DNA of 64,000 nt, taken from contig NZ_BJYM01000012.1 in the NCBI RefSeq assembly GCF_007991515.1, forward strand, positions 1 through 64,000, written 5' to 3'. This DNA comes from Oceanobacillus sojae (lineage in GTDB: Bacteria > Bacillota > Bacilli > Bacillales > Amphibacillaceae). Positions 34,463 to 43,006 of this stretch are shown in pieces; position 1 is the first letter of the stretch, and each line of letters starts with the position of its first letter. A program made the position numbers and the translations under genes. The notes beneath the pieces were generated by a model. The model had not been told where the DNA came from, made no database searches, and saw only the letters and a program-made list of their open reading frames with translations.

Positions 34463-35618
34463 AAATCGCTCCCCCTTTTATATAATTAATAGAATGAAAA
34501 TAAGAGCGTACAACTTGTTCAGCACTCCATTCCAAGAGCACAGCTGCATTTCTTACAGCTTCTTCCAAAGTCATTGGTTTATTAATAATGCTGTGGATGC
34601 TTACAACACCAAAATCATGAAGTACGGCTGCATCTTCACTTACTGACCCTGCCATAATAACTGTTGGAATTCCTTGCATCTTTGCTATTTGCGCAACTCC
34701 CATCGGCGTTTTACCTGAAGCAGTTTGCTCATCCACTCTCCCTTCACCGGTAATGACTAAATCTGTTCCTGTTAAAAATTTATTTATGTTACTATACTCC
34801 AGAACAACGTCTATTCCCCTTTCTACTTCACAAGGAAAGAAAGCTTGGAAAGCTCCCCCAATACCGCCCGCAGCTCCTGCACCTGGCATATCGTGCATCC
34901 TGATTCCTGTGACCTTCGCAACTTGATTGGCCCAATGTGCTAGATTTTGATCAAGTTGTGCTATTATTTCTGGAGTTGCCCCCTTCTGTGGTCCGAAAAT
35001 ATGAGAGGCTCCGTTTGAGCCAATTAATGGATTTTCTACATCAGAGGCAATTAAAAATTTACAACCTTTAATTCTTGAATCAAATGAATTTGTGTCTATC
35101 GAAGCAATTTTGTCTAAAGAACCCCCTCCATATCCGATTTCATTTCCATCTGCATCTGAAATTTTTAATCCCAACGCTTGGAGCATACCGGCTCCTCCAT
35201 CATTCGTAGCGGAACCGCCTAATCCAACTACAAAAGAAGTAAAACCATCATCGAGAGCCTGCTTAATTAACTGTCCTGTCCCGTAAGTTGTTGCTTCTAA
35301 AGGTGAAAGCTCTTCATTAGAAATCAGAGTAAGCCCTGAAGCTGCTGCCATTTCAATGACACATGTTTTCTTATCTCCTAAAACACCGTATCCGGCCTCA
35401 ACTTTATTCCCTAATGGGTCAATGACAACCACATTCCTTATCTCTCCCTTTGTAGCAGCCACAAGTGTTTCTAATGTCCCTTCTCCGCCATCAGCTACGG
35501 GAATCAACACTGTTTCTGCTTCTGGAAAAGCATTTTTGATACCCTTATCTATGGCATTAGCTGCTTCGACTGCACTTAAGCTTCCTTTAAATGAGTCTGG
35601 AGCGACGATAATTTTCAT
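34452..35618 (-). CDS. glxK: Glycerate kinase (GlxK/GarK family)
   Basis: 388 residues starting MKIIVAPDSFKGSLSA, the family signature. The start at 35618 has AAGGGAAGTGA upstream; the longer frame contains unrelated sequence. PVADGGEGTLETL, GLGGSATNDGGAGMLQALG and VITGEGRVDEQTASGK are the other conserved blocks. It phosphorylates D-glycerate to 2-phosphoglycerate (or 3-, depending on subfamily). It is the first gene of the kinase-permease-larA run and divergent from the CdaR-type regulator. Confidence 0.93.
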   Translation of the reverse strand: MKIIVAPDSFKGSLSAVEAANAIDKGIKNAFPEAETVLIPVADGGEGTLETLVAATKGEIRNVVVIDPLGNKVEAGYGVLGDKKTCVIEMAAASGLTLISNEELSPLEATTYGTGQLIKQALDDGFTSFVVGLGGSATNDGGAGMLQALGLKISDADGNEIGYGGGSLDKIASIDTNSFDSRIKGCKFLIASDVENPLIGSNGASHIFGPQKGATPEIIAQLDQNLAHWANQVAKVTGIRMHDMPGAGAAGGIGGAFQAFFPCEVERGIDVVLEYSNINKFLTGTDLVITGEGRVDEQTASGKTPMGVAQIAKMQGIPTVIMAGSVSEDAAVLHDFGVVSIHSIINKPMTLEEAVRNAAVLLEWSAEQVVRSYFHSINYIKGGAIYEN

Positions 35619-35663
35619 TAAATCACTTCCCTTGGTAAGCGTTTTCATTAATATGTAATTTAA

Positions 35664-35692
35664 ATTATACGAATCTTGACTTAATTTGTATA
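35664..35692 (-). promoter_or_regulatory. Candidate promoter of the glycerate kinase operon
   Basis: Minus-strand TATACA (35692-35687), a 17-bp spacer and TATAAT (35669-35664). The weak -35 suits an activator-dependent promoter; the inverted repeat at 35695-35748 ends right upstream of it. Confidence 0.6.
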
Positions 35693-35694
35693 TA

Positions 35695-35748
35695 GCTATA
35701 TCATACAAAAAAAGAGGAAATATTATGCTCATTTTTGTATGATACAGC
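35695..35748. promoter_or_regulatory. Inverted repeat, probable CdaR-type operator
   Basis: GCTATATCATACAAAAA and TTTTTGTATGATACAGC are 17-bp arms (one mismatch) separated by 20 bp. They lie between the divergent glycerate kinase and regulator genes. The right arm contains a TGTAT-N-ATACA palindrome. The position fits binding by the adjacent regulator. Confidence 0.6.
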
Positions 35749-35764
35749 TAAAGGAGAATAAAAC

Positions 35765-36859
35765 ATGGATATGTTAACAAAGGAAATTGCCAATGTAATC
35801 GTCAGAGAAACTTCTTTACGCTTAAATAGAAATGTCAATATTATGGACATTAGAGGAGAGATTATTGCCACTCGGGATGAATCAAGATTACACACCGTTC
35901 ATGAGGGAGCCGTAGAAGTGTTAAAAAGCGGAGAAACACTCACTATTTATCCTGATCAGGGGGAAGCATGGAAAGGTTCAGAACCTGGAATTAATCTCCC
36001 CATCGTCTTTCGTGAGAATATCATTGGAGTCATCGGGGTTACCGGCGACCCCGATGATATGGAAGATATCGGGGAGCTGGTAAAGATGACTACAGAGCTG
36101 ATGATTGATCAGGAATTTATTACTTCTCAGCTTGAATGGAAGCAACGTACAAAAGAGATGATTATTGATCAGCTGTTAAAAAGGAGCTCATCTTATAAAA
36201 CAATCCAGCAAGGACTTGATATGCTTAAAATGAAGTTAGAACCTCCATTCATGGTATTTGTCATTCAAATAGATAACCTCGCCATCCAAAAACAAGAGTT
36301 CATTCAAAAAATAGAGAATTTATTTGGTAACCGTTATGTCATAGCTGGATTTATAAACCTTAATCAGCTATTTATTGCTGCGTCAGAAATTGAAGAAACC
36401 GAGGCATTGCGAAAAGTAGAGTTGCTGCATGAGTTATTCCATAAAAAGCGGATCAAATTTAGAATAGCCTACAGCTTAGCCTTCCATGAATTACACCAAT
36501 TTTACCAGGCTTACTTTGATTGTGAGCTCGCCTTAAAAATAAGCGAACCGACAATTGAAATTATTTCATTCAGCCAAATAGAAGTAAGAGCATTACTTTA
36601 CCAGCTTGACCAAACGCTGAGAGAAAGATTTTCTAAGCGGATTTTAAAACGTTTAGACGAAACGCAGGCAATAACGTTAAAAGCATTTTTTGCAAATGAT
36701 TTAAATATCCAAAAGACTGCCGACGCTCTATTTCTACATCGAAATACACTGCTTTACCGGATAAATAATATAGCAAATGAAACAGGATATAATCCAAAGA
36801 TATTTAATGATAGCCTCATTTTACAGGTTGCATTATGGCTTCATGAACAAAATAAGTAG
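35765..36859 (+). CDS. cdaR: CdaR-family sugar diacid / glycerate regulator
   Basis: 364 residues. An N-terminal diacid-recognition domain (about 1-135, starting LTKEIANVIVRETSLRLNRNVNIMD, here cut short) is followed by a GGDEF-like middle region and a C-terminal PucR-type helix-turn-helix (NIQKTADALFLHRNTLLYRI). CdaR proteins activate genes for glucarate, galactarate and glycerate use. Divergent arrangement with the kinase-permease-larA genes and a palindromic site between them suggest direct control. SD AAAGGAG is 8 nt upstream. Confidence 0.88.
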   Translation: MDMLTKEIANVIVRETSLRLNRNVNIMDIRGEIIATRDESRLHTVHEGAVEVLKSGETLTIYPDQGEAWKGSEPGINLPIVFRENIIGVIGVTGDPDDMEDIGELVKMTTELMIDQEFITSQLEWKQRTKEMIIDQLLKRSSSYKTIQQGLDMLKMKLEPPFMVFVIQIDNLAIQKQEFIQKIENLFGNRYVIAGFINLNQLFIAASEIEETEALRKVELLHELFHKKRIKFRIAYSLAFHELHQFYQAYFDCELALKISEPTIEIISFSQIEVRALLYQLDQTLRERFSKRILKRLDETQAITLKAFFANDLNIQKTADALFLHRNTLLYRINNIANETGYNPKIFNDSLILQVALWLHEQNK

Positions 36860-37219
36860 CGGGAGATGTGGTCAGGATAGTTTAATACTACTAAAAAATT
36901 TTTATGCAGTATCTGGCTGTTCTTCTATTGAGTTGTGCTAAACGATTGCAATAAATGGTTTAAACATCGAATCGATATATGTTGATGATAAATGTTGAAT
37001 TTCTTCAGATAACAGTTATTTTATCATTTTGTTAGAACTAATTTATGTAAACTCAATTGCACTGTTTGTTAATCAGCAACTTATAATCAACATTTCGAAC
37101 TTTCCATTTCCTTATGGCATGTTAGCATCTTAAAAAAACAGCAATGGAAAAGAAACATCAGCTATGAAGTGATGCTATTATCGTATTTACAAGATGAAAT
37201 AATACGAAAGGAGAATCTT
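36860..37219. other. Intergenic region after cdaR
   Basis: No gene or convincing terminator was seen. Short A/T-rich inverted pieces around ATGTTGATGATAAATGTTGA (near 36978-37000) do not form a clear structure. The promoter of the VOC gene should be near the right end. Confidence 0.35.
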
Positions 37220-37621
37220 ATGTTTACGAAAGCAGCACAGATCAGCATTTTTGTGAAAGATCAAGAAGAAGCCAAAGCATTTTATACAGACAAACTAGGC
37301 TTTGTAATTTGTGATGATATGGAGTTTTCACCCGGGTGGAACTACCTTACTGTATCTCCTTCTAAGAATAATGAAACCAAATTGGAATTGGTGACAGCCG
37401 ACACTCCAGAAAGTATTGCATTAATCGGCAAGCAATCTGCAAATCACATTCTGGTAATGTTTGAATCAGATGATATTGAAAAAGATTACCGAGAAATGAA
37501 AGCTCGAGGAGTTAGGTTTCACGGAGAACCAAAAACTGTTCCTGGAGGTATAGGAGTTGGGTTCGAGGATTTGTATGGGAATCAATTAGATTTATATCAA
37601 CCATTAATACAACACAATTAA
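37220..37621 (+). CDS. VOC-family (glyoxalase-like) protein
   Basis: 133 residues of one VOC module: QISIFVKDQEEAKAFYTDKLGF at the start, NHILVMFESDDIEKDYREMKARGV in the middle and VGFEDLYGNQLDLYQP at the end, which carries the metal-ligand Glu/Asp region. The start at 37220 is chosen for AAAGGAGAATCTT directly upstream; a longer frame lacks a site. Transcribed alone with a hairpin after it. Substrate unknown. Confidence 0.85.
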   Translation: MFTKAAQISIFVKDQEEAKAFYTDKLGFVICDDMEFSPGWNYLTVSPSKNNETKLELVTADTPESIALIGKQSANHILVMFESDDIEKDYREMKARGVRFHGEPKTVPGGIGVGFEDLYGNQLDLYQPLIQHN

Positions 37622-37648
37622 CTCAAAACTTATAGCTATTATGAAGCA

Positions 37649-37700
37649 AGAAAATCATCAACACTAAAGGAATGCCATCCGATGGTGTTGATGATTTTCT
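37649..37700. terminator. Long hairpin after the VOC gene
   Basis: A perfect 16-bp stem, AGAAAATCATCAACAC with GTGTTGATGATTTTCT. The T-rich part lies inside the arm, so it may work in both directions between the VOC gene and the convergent gene at 37780. Confidence 0.65.
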
Positions 37701-37779
37701 AAAAAAATTTAAAATCTGTCTATGCGAAGGACCTTACATGTCCATAAAACAAAGCATTCTTCAACTTTTTTCTATTGCT

Positions 37780-37971
37780 TCATGATTTCTCTCCTTCGAT
37801 TCCTTTCCGTATAAATAAAAAAGCAAAGAATCCTAAAACAGATAAAGCGGTTATCGCGCCAATTAGTCCCCAATTTATTTCTCCGTTACGGAGCACGCTT
37901 ACAATCATAACTCCTGCAATAACGCCTAGAAACAAATAAACATATGACTTTATTATATTAAGCATTTTCAT
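37780..37971 (-). CDS. Small two-helix membrane protein
   Basis: 63 residues with two membrane helices (about 8-27 and 33-54) and a charged tail (RKGIEGEKS). It overlaps the end of the AlkD-like gene by 4 bp (ATGA), so it is translationally coupled to it. No family was recognised and the function is unknown. Confidence 0.7.
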   Translation of the reverse strand: MKMLNIIKSYVYLFLGVIAGVMIVSVLRNGEINWGLIGAITALSVLGFFAFLFIRKGIEGEKS

Positions 37972-38678
37972 CCCCCCTTACTATTTTTCTCTTCATTTCC
38001 TTTATTTTTCTTAATAGCTTTCAATGCTTCTGTTTTACTGAGCCTAGACAATGGTGTTTTATCAACAAACTCAAGTACAGACTGTGGATTTGTTTTGGAA
38101 TATTCTCTCAGCGCCCATCCAATAGCCTTATTAATGAAAAACTCCTCTGATCCCAGACATTGATTGATATATCTAAACAGAAGATCCTCATCTGTCAGTT
38201 TTTTATATTTTAATTGAAATAAAATTGCTGTTCTTTGCAGCCATATATTTTCCGAATCTATCCATTTACCAGTGACAGCTTTTTTATTCTGCGGATGTTG
38301 CATAAAATAATGCCCAACATGTTTCGTTGCAATCCAATCTACTGTATCCCACCAGGATTTATTGATGACGAGATACTCCAATAGTTCAATGTCTTTCTCT
38401 TTGAAATGTTTTATTTTTCGATCCAGCAATTCTAAGGCGATACTTTGGTAATCTCTTTCCGGGAATTCCCAGAGCTCCTGAATGATTTCTCGAAAATGTT
38501 CTTCTTGCGGAGTGCCTTGCTTTTTAATTAATGACCTTACTAATTCTTTTCTTTGCGGAGCTCTAAGACCGTAAAACTCATATTGGTTACGCATATATCT
38601 TTTCATTTTTACAGCCTCATTACTGTCTGCATACTTCAATAATAAGTCATGAATTATTTGCGTGTATTCATAGTTCAT
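37968..38678 (-). CDS. DNA alkylation repair protein (AlkD-like)
   Basis: 236 residues, all helical, built of HEAT-like repeats as in AlkD glycosylases. Landmarks are YGLRAPQRKELVRSLIKKQG, INKSWWDTVDWIATKHVG and FFINKAIGWALREYSKTNP. The WWDTVD segment includes the aromatic and Asp residues that contact the damaged base in the family. It would excise N3- or N7-alkylated bases, in the cytoplasm. Upstream of the 63-residue membrane protein gene. Confidence 0.88.
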   Translation of the reverse strand: MNYEYTQIIHDLLLKYADSNEAVKMKRYMRNQYEFYGLRAPQRKELVRSLIKKQGTPQEEHFREIIQELWEFPERDYQSIALELLDRKIKHFKEKDIELLEYLVINKSWWDTVDWIATKHVGHYFMQHPQNKKAVTGKWIDSENIWLQRTAILFQLKYKKLTDEDLLFRYINQCLGSEEFFINKAIGWALREYSKTNPQSVLEFVDKTPLSRLSKTEALKAIKKNKGNEEKNSKGG

Positions 38679-38799
38679 TTATTTACACCTTTGTTTATTT
38701 GACATTTAAAATAAAAAACAGGGCTTATAATCTCATTTCTTCTCATATAAAAAGTGATTACAGGGGATTTTTTCTTATAAATCAGCATATATTTTATTT

Positions 38800-39567
38800 T
38801 TATCGCAGCACAGCTGTTATTAGTCGAAGTGCACAAGTAAAAGCAGGTTTTGTTCTAAACTCTCCAAATTTCTTATCCCATTCACCTGATTTAAGATCAC
38901 GCTCGAGTCTTTTTACTAACTTGTCTTCCATTCCTTCAGGTAAAAATCCCCATGCTGACTGCGACAGCCGGATTTCTTTTTCTAAAAAGGCTTCAGGCCT
39001 CCCGTAAAATGCCTCTTGAAATCCATCTGCACAGTCAAAAGGAATTGGAACAGATTGAATGGTACATTCTACCCCAAGCGCTTCTGTAATGAAATCCATC
39101 GTGGGATAACGTGCTTTTTCTACTTCAATCAGCTCTGGGAAATAATATGCATTCCAAAAATTATCCAGGGCTTTCGGGTCAAAGGTCATAATTAAGATTT
39201 TCTCTCTTGTAACTCGCTTTAACTCTTGCAATCCTTTACGTATATCTGGCCAATGATGAACTGTTACCATTGCCATAGCGGCATCAAAGGAATTATCATC
39301 AAATGGCAAAGAATCTGCGGTGGCATTGATAGCAGGAACCTTTTGTGCCTTTTGACGTTGAGACCGCATAACACCCGATGGTTCTACCGCTATAACATAC
39401 TTGTCTTCAGGCTCATATGATCCTGCCCCTGCACCTACATTCAATACCGTTTTTGCTGAGCCAAGGGCTTCATAAACATATTTTGCAATTCTTCGGTCTG
39501 TTTGTCTATAACCCGAATATTTTTGTCCATGCTCATCATAGTTAAAAGAAGGATCTTTTATTTCCAC
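38800..39567 (-). CDS. Class I SAM-dependent methyltransferase (UbiE-like)
   Basis: 255 residues. Motif I is VLNVGAGAGSYEP (about 40-52), followed by VIAVEPS, then FDAAMAMVTVHHWPD and LKRVTREKILIMTFDP, the layout of Methyltransf_11 proteins acting on small molecules. The start is GTG with GGGAGA upstream. The substrate is unknown. No partner gene is coupled to it. Confidence 0.85.
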   Translation of the reverse strand: MEIKDPSFNYDEHGQKYSGYRQTDRRIAKYVYEALGSAKTVLNVGAGAGSYEPEDKYVIAVEPSGVMRSQRQKAQKVPAINATADSLPFDDNSFDAAMAMVTVHHWPDIRKGLQELKRVTREKILIMTFDPKALDNFWNAYYFPELIEVEKARYPTMDFITEALGVECTIQSVPIPFDCADGFQEAFYGRPEAFLEKEIRLSQSAWGFLPEGMEDKLVKRLERDLKSGEWDKKFGEFRTKPAFTCALRLITAVLR

Positions 39568-39810
39568 AGTATCTCCCGCTCCTTTTATAAAGATTCTTTT
39601 GAATCGTCATTGGATCACTGCAACATAAATTACTATTACCATTCAGTATTTAACAATATTTCGAATAGTCTGGCCCAGACTTTTGTTATATAAAAACAGC
39701 TATGTTAGAATTTGAAATATAAAATTAACTCGACTTAAATATTCTTTCACAAGAAAAGCACGCCTATAACCTCTCCATCCACTGATGAAGACAAAGGAGG
39801 TCTCAAATAA

Positions 39811-39981
39811 ATGAAATATGTGAATGGTTTATATGCATCACTTGTATTGATAATGTTAGTTCATTTAATCGATAGTACAATATTTGATAATAAGTATTCC
39901 AGTATAGCAATTTTTATCTCTTTATTTATTTTCTTAGCTGGAACGATGTTTTTTATCAATGCAAAAAATCATAATAAATAA
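39811..39981 (+). CDS. 56-residue two-helix membrane protein
   Basis: A short gene with a near-perfect site (AAAGGAGGTCTCAAATAA before the ATG). The product has two hydrophobic helices (about 6-22 and 32-51) and ends NAKNHNK. A terminator follows 20 bp after the stop, so it is a monocistronic unit. No family was recognised. Confidence 0.72.
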   Translation: MKYVNGLYASLVLIMLVHLIDSTIFDNKYSSIAIFISLFIFLAGTMFFINAKNHNK

Positions 39982-39999
39982 ATAAATAAATACATAAAA

Positions 40000-40037
40000 A
40001 TATCAAGAGCTAAGGAACCTTGATATAGCTGTTTTTT
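40000..40037 (+). terminator. Terminator of the 56-residue gene
   Basis: Stem ATATCAAG/CTTGATAT followed by AGCT and seven T residues. Confidence 0.75.
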
Positions 40038-40096
40038 TACGATTAATAAGTAAACATTTTGTGGGATATTTCCTCATCTTTCTCTATGATCGTCCA

Positions 40097-40522
40097 TTAT
40101 TTTTTCCTGCTGCTTCGCATGGCTGGGAATACTTTTAACTCTCCACTCTCATTCTCAGAAAACTGCTTATACTCAGGTGTCCCGATACCGTAAAGCGCAA
40201 TTTTTCCTTCTTTGTTAAAATGAATTCCCCAGCCCAGCTTCTTCGGCAAGGTAGAACTTCGTAAACAAGCTTGGGATTTTGCAAAAAAAACCTCTTCTTC
40301 CGCAGCTAGATTTTCTTTTGAAATCTCTTTATGCCTTACATGTACCTCAAAGAGCAGCTCACTTTGGCTATAGGTATAAGGATTAGCGGATAACAGTTCA
40401 TATTCAATTTGCACTTTCGTCGGCTTCTTACCACGGGCTGCAGGAATCTGTCCGGCTGTTGCCGTGCTATCCGGGGCTACGGTTATAAACGTCTGATAAT
40501 AATTCAAATCCTTCTTTACCAT
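40097..40522 (-). CDS. DUF6157-family protein
   Basis: 141 residues, soluble. The pattern YYQTFITVAPDS, EYELLSANPYTYSQSELLFEVHVRHK and ACLRSSTLPKKLGWGIHFN with KIALYG matches a small conserved family known to me as DUF6157. It has no known activity. The C-terminal tail is basic. SD GGAGG is upstream. Confidence 0.75.
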   Translation of the reverse strand: MVKKDLNYYQTFITVAPDSTATAGQIPAARGKKPTKVQIEYELLSANPYTYSQSELLFEVHVRHKEISKENLAAEEEVFFAKSQACLRSSTLPKKLGWGIHFNKEGKIALYGIGTPEYKQFSENESGELKVFPAMRSSRKK

Positions 40523-40608
40523 TTGCTTGCCTCCCTGCTATTGATATTTTCTTAATCATATAGTTAAGTTAGTAAATCTTCCGTCAAAACGGAGCTTTGC
40601 ATAAATTC

Positions 40609-41478
40609 TTATCGTATCAATTCGTATTCTGTGAAATCATCTGTCTTCAAGCCTGTCCACTGCATACTTTTGGTATATAAAGTCTTTTGAAGCTCTTCAT
40701 TATACGAAATGGGTGATGTCTGCTCTGTCTTATTATCTTTAAAAAATTCTCCAGTAACACCCTCTATCTCACTGGATACAGCTAAATAAACCGGACAAGT
40801 TGCGCCCTGCTCAGGATCTTTTGAGAATAACTTCATTAATGGTCTAAATAATTTTGGCGACATTCGTGTTGCCTGCGGTGTATATATAAATCCCGGATGC
40901 AGTGCATTAACAGTTATACCACTCTCTGCCAATCTTTTCCCCATATAATACGTCATCATAAGAATGGCTGTTTTTGCAGTTTTATACGCCTGCATTCCTG
41001 AATAGCTGGAAGAAGTCTGGTTTATTACATCATCCGGATTAAACTTTTTATCCTGCATGACGGACGCAATATTAATGATTCTTCCTGACCCGGATGCCTT
41101 TAATTTATCAAGCAGCAGATGACTTAATAAAAACGGAGCCAGATAATTGACGGCAAAGGTCATCTCAAAACCGTCCTCACTGACTTGATACTGACCAAAT
41201 ACACCGCCCGCATTGTTTATAAGAACATCTATTTTTGAATAATGCTGCTTAACCTGCTCTGCCAGCCTTCTGATATCCTGCTGTGAGGACAGATCAGCAA
41301 CCAGCAAGTCCATTTCCCTGTTGCCAGTAGCATCCATTATATATTGACGTGCTTCTTCGCCTCTTTTCTCATTCCTGCACACTAAAATAATATGACAGCC
41401 TTGTTCAGCTAAAATGCGCGCTGTTGCAAATCCAATACCTGAATTAGCTCCTGTTATTAAGATAGTCTTTCCTTCCAT
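40609..41478 (-). CDS. Short-chain dehydrogenase/reductase (retinol-dehydrogenase-like)
   Basis: 289 residues. TGANSGIGFATA at the N-terminus binds NADP(H), NNAGGVFG is at about 89-96, the catalytic Ser lies in NIASVMQD and the YKTAK pair follows near 165. The long C-terminal part and overall pattern resemble the retinol dehydrogenase/WWOX-like SDR group. The substrate is unknown. AGGAGG precedes the start. A broken lipoprotein gene lies immediately upstream. Confidence 0.87.
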   Translation of the reverse strand: MEGKTILITGANSGIGFATARILAEQGCHIILVCRNEKRGEEARQYIMDATGNREMDLLVADLSSQQDIRRLAEQVKQHYSKIDVLINNAGGVFGQYQVSEDGFEMTFAVNYLAPFLLSHLLLDKLKASGSGRIINIASVMQDKKFNPDDVINQTSSSYSGMQAYKTAKTAILMMTYYMGKRLAESGITVNALHPGFIYTPQATRMSPKLFRPLMKLFSKDPEQGATCPVYLAVSSEIEGVTGEFFKDNKTEQTSPISYNEELQKTLYTKSMQWTGLKTDDFTEYELIR

Positions 41479-41501
41479 CTGTATCCTCCTTCTTTTTTAC
41501 C

Positions 41502-41713
41502 CTAGAGATTTAAAGCCTTTCTTAATTCCTGTGTGGTTTCTTCAGTTGTAAAAAAATCATTATTAAATTTACCAAAACTAGTTGATTCCGAAATAGAAAT
41601 TGCATTTATATCGTATGTCTCAATCATCAGCATTTCCTTCTTTGGTTGACATCCTATTAATACAAAAACGAAGGAAATGATATCAAAACGATAAATAAAA
41701 ATCGCAAGTTCAC
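41502..41713 (-). pseudogene. Frameshifted small lipoprotein gene (YhfM-like remnant)
   Basis: A good site (GGAGGAGG) precedes a GTG at 41713 that reads MNLRFLFIVLISF, a signal-peptide start, then runs into a stop. One frame over, the sequence continues FVFVLIGCQPKKE, the lipobox, and a mature part ISISESTSFGKFN typical of small bacillar lipoproteins such as YhfM. It ends early at KALNL. A frameshift in the signal peptide plus a shortened C-terminus indicate a dead gene. Confidence 0.65.
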
Positions 41714-41829
41714 TTCGACCTCCTCCAAATACAGAATAATTCATTCTAGCTTGTTTATTATTTTACAATTTAAGGTACGCTTATCTATCAATAATAACAG
41801 AAAATTTAAATTTATACGATTATTTCCTT

Positions 41830-41858
41830 TTGAATCAAAAGCCCAGTTATGCTAATAT
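41830..41858 (+). promoter_or_regulatory. Promoter of the leader-peptide/rRNA methyltransferase transcript
   Basis: TTGAAT, a 17-bp spacer and TAATAT lie about 50 bp before a short leader ORF and 190 bp before the methyltransferase start. Confidence 0.65.
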
Positions 41859-41908
41859 ATTCATGAATTAGATTTCTATAATTCATTTAAATTTAAAGGA
41901 GTTTTTTT

Positions 41909-41938
41909 ATGTATTTTCAACCTCTTCTTTATAGCTAA
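41909..41938 (+). CDS. Possible 9-residue leader peptide upstream of the rRNA methyltransferase gene
   Basis: A well-spaced AAAGGAG precedes ATG and the codons for MYFQPLLYS followed by TAA. It sits on the predicted leader transcript 110 bp before an RlmA-type gene, and complementary AAACCC and AGGGTTT segments follow it. Such leader ORFs often control ribosome methyltransferases through drug-induced stalling; here that is only a hypothesis. Confidence 0.4.
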   Translation: MYFQPLLYS

Positions 41939-42048
41939 TAACTAGATGTAGATTATTTCCAAACCCAGTTCATATTTTTTTTGCATGTATGATAAGGGTT
42001 TATTTGTCTATGTCTTTTTTCTGTCTAAATAAAGAATGAGGTGGCTAA

Positions 42049-42930
42049 ATGAATAAAAGAACATTGGCTGCAGAATATGCAAGCCATTCTGAAGCTATTT
42101 TTAAATGCCCTGTCTGTAACTCATCGATGAGGGTTTTCGAGCTGAAAAATTTAATCTGCTCAAATAATCATACCTTTGACTTTTCAAAACAAGGATATAT
42201 CAACCTGATGTCCCATCCGGTGAAAAGTATGTACAACAGGAGTCTTTTCCAGGCACGGCGGAAACTGATTACAGAGGCCGGCTTTTTCGAACCGTTAATT
42301 CAAGCAATTGCTGAAATGATATATAAGCATGCTGCGATTGAAAGGGAAAGTCTTTCGTTAATTGATACGGGATGCGGTGAGGGTTCGCATCTCTTTAACA
42401 TTTGCGAGAGTATTCGTTCTAAATATCAAAAAACAGTAACAGGAGTAGGGATTGATATTTCTAAAGAAGGGATTCTGGAGGCTTCTAAAAGCTATGCCAA
42501 TAAGATTTGGACTGTTGGTGATCTTGCGAATACACCTTTTATGAATGAGCAATTCGATGTTATTCTGAACATCTTGTCACCATCAAATTATAATGAATTT
42601 AACAGAGTCCTAAAAGCGGATGGTTTATTAATAAAAGTTGTTCCGCAAACCAGCTACTTAAAAGAACTAAGAGAAATTATTTTCAATCAGCCTGAAAAAC
42701 AATCCTATTCTAATACAGATACTGTTGTAAGATTTAATGAAAATTTTCAAATGGTGGATAATTCAAGGATAAGTTATACTCTTCTTCTTGATAAACTATC
42801 CATTCAATCGCTGGTTGAAATGACTCCCTTATCGTGGGAGGCGCCAAAGGAACAGGTTAAATCCTTCTTGGATGAAGATACAACTCAAATAACCGTTGAT
42901 TTAGAAATATTAATTGGCAAAAAACGATAA
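42049..42930 (+). CDS. rlmA: 23S rRNA (guanine-N1) methyltransferase, RlmA family
   Basis: 293 residues. An N-terminal zinc site (Cys20, Cys23, Cys37, His41 in FKCPVC and ICSNNHTFDFSKQGYINL) is typical of RlmA enzymes, which methylate G745 or G748 in helix 35. The AdoMet domain has DTGCGEGSHL (about 104-113) and GVGIDIS, with the LSPSNYNEFNRVLK segment of the family. RlmA-II type members confer tylosin resistance or sensitivity. GAGGTGG precedes the start. A long leader with a possible leader peptide lies upstream. Confidence 0.88.
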   Translation: MNKRTLAAEYASHSEAIFKCPVCNSSMRVFELKNLICSNNHTFDFSKQGYINLMSHPVKSMYNRSLFQARRKLITEAGFFEPLIQAIAEMIYKHAAIERESLSLIDTGCGEGSHLFNICESIRSKYQKTVTGVGIDISKEGILEASKSYANKIWTVGDLANTPFMNEQFDVILNILSPSNYNEFNRVLKADGLLIKVVPQTSYLKELREIIFNQPEKQSYSNTDTVVRFNENFQMVDNSRISYTLLLDKLSIQSLVEMTPLSWEAPKEQVKSFLDEDTTQITVDLEILIGKKR

Positions 42931-42944
42931 TATACAGTTAAAAG

Positions 42945-42981
42945 CCCTATAAAACAAACCTGTCCGTTTTGTTTTATAGGG
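42945..42981. terminator. Bidirectional hairpin after rlmA
   Basis: A perfect 14-bp stem, CCCTATAAAACAAA with TTTGTTTTATAGGG, between convergent rlmA and the allantoinase locus. Only short T stretches follow. Confidence 0.65.
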
Positions 42982-43006
42982 TTCTCTTTATCTTGATATT
43001 AGTAAT

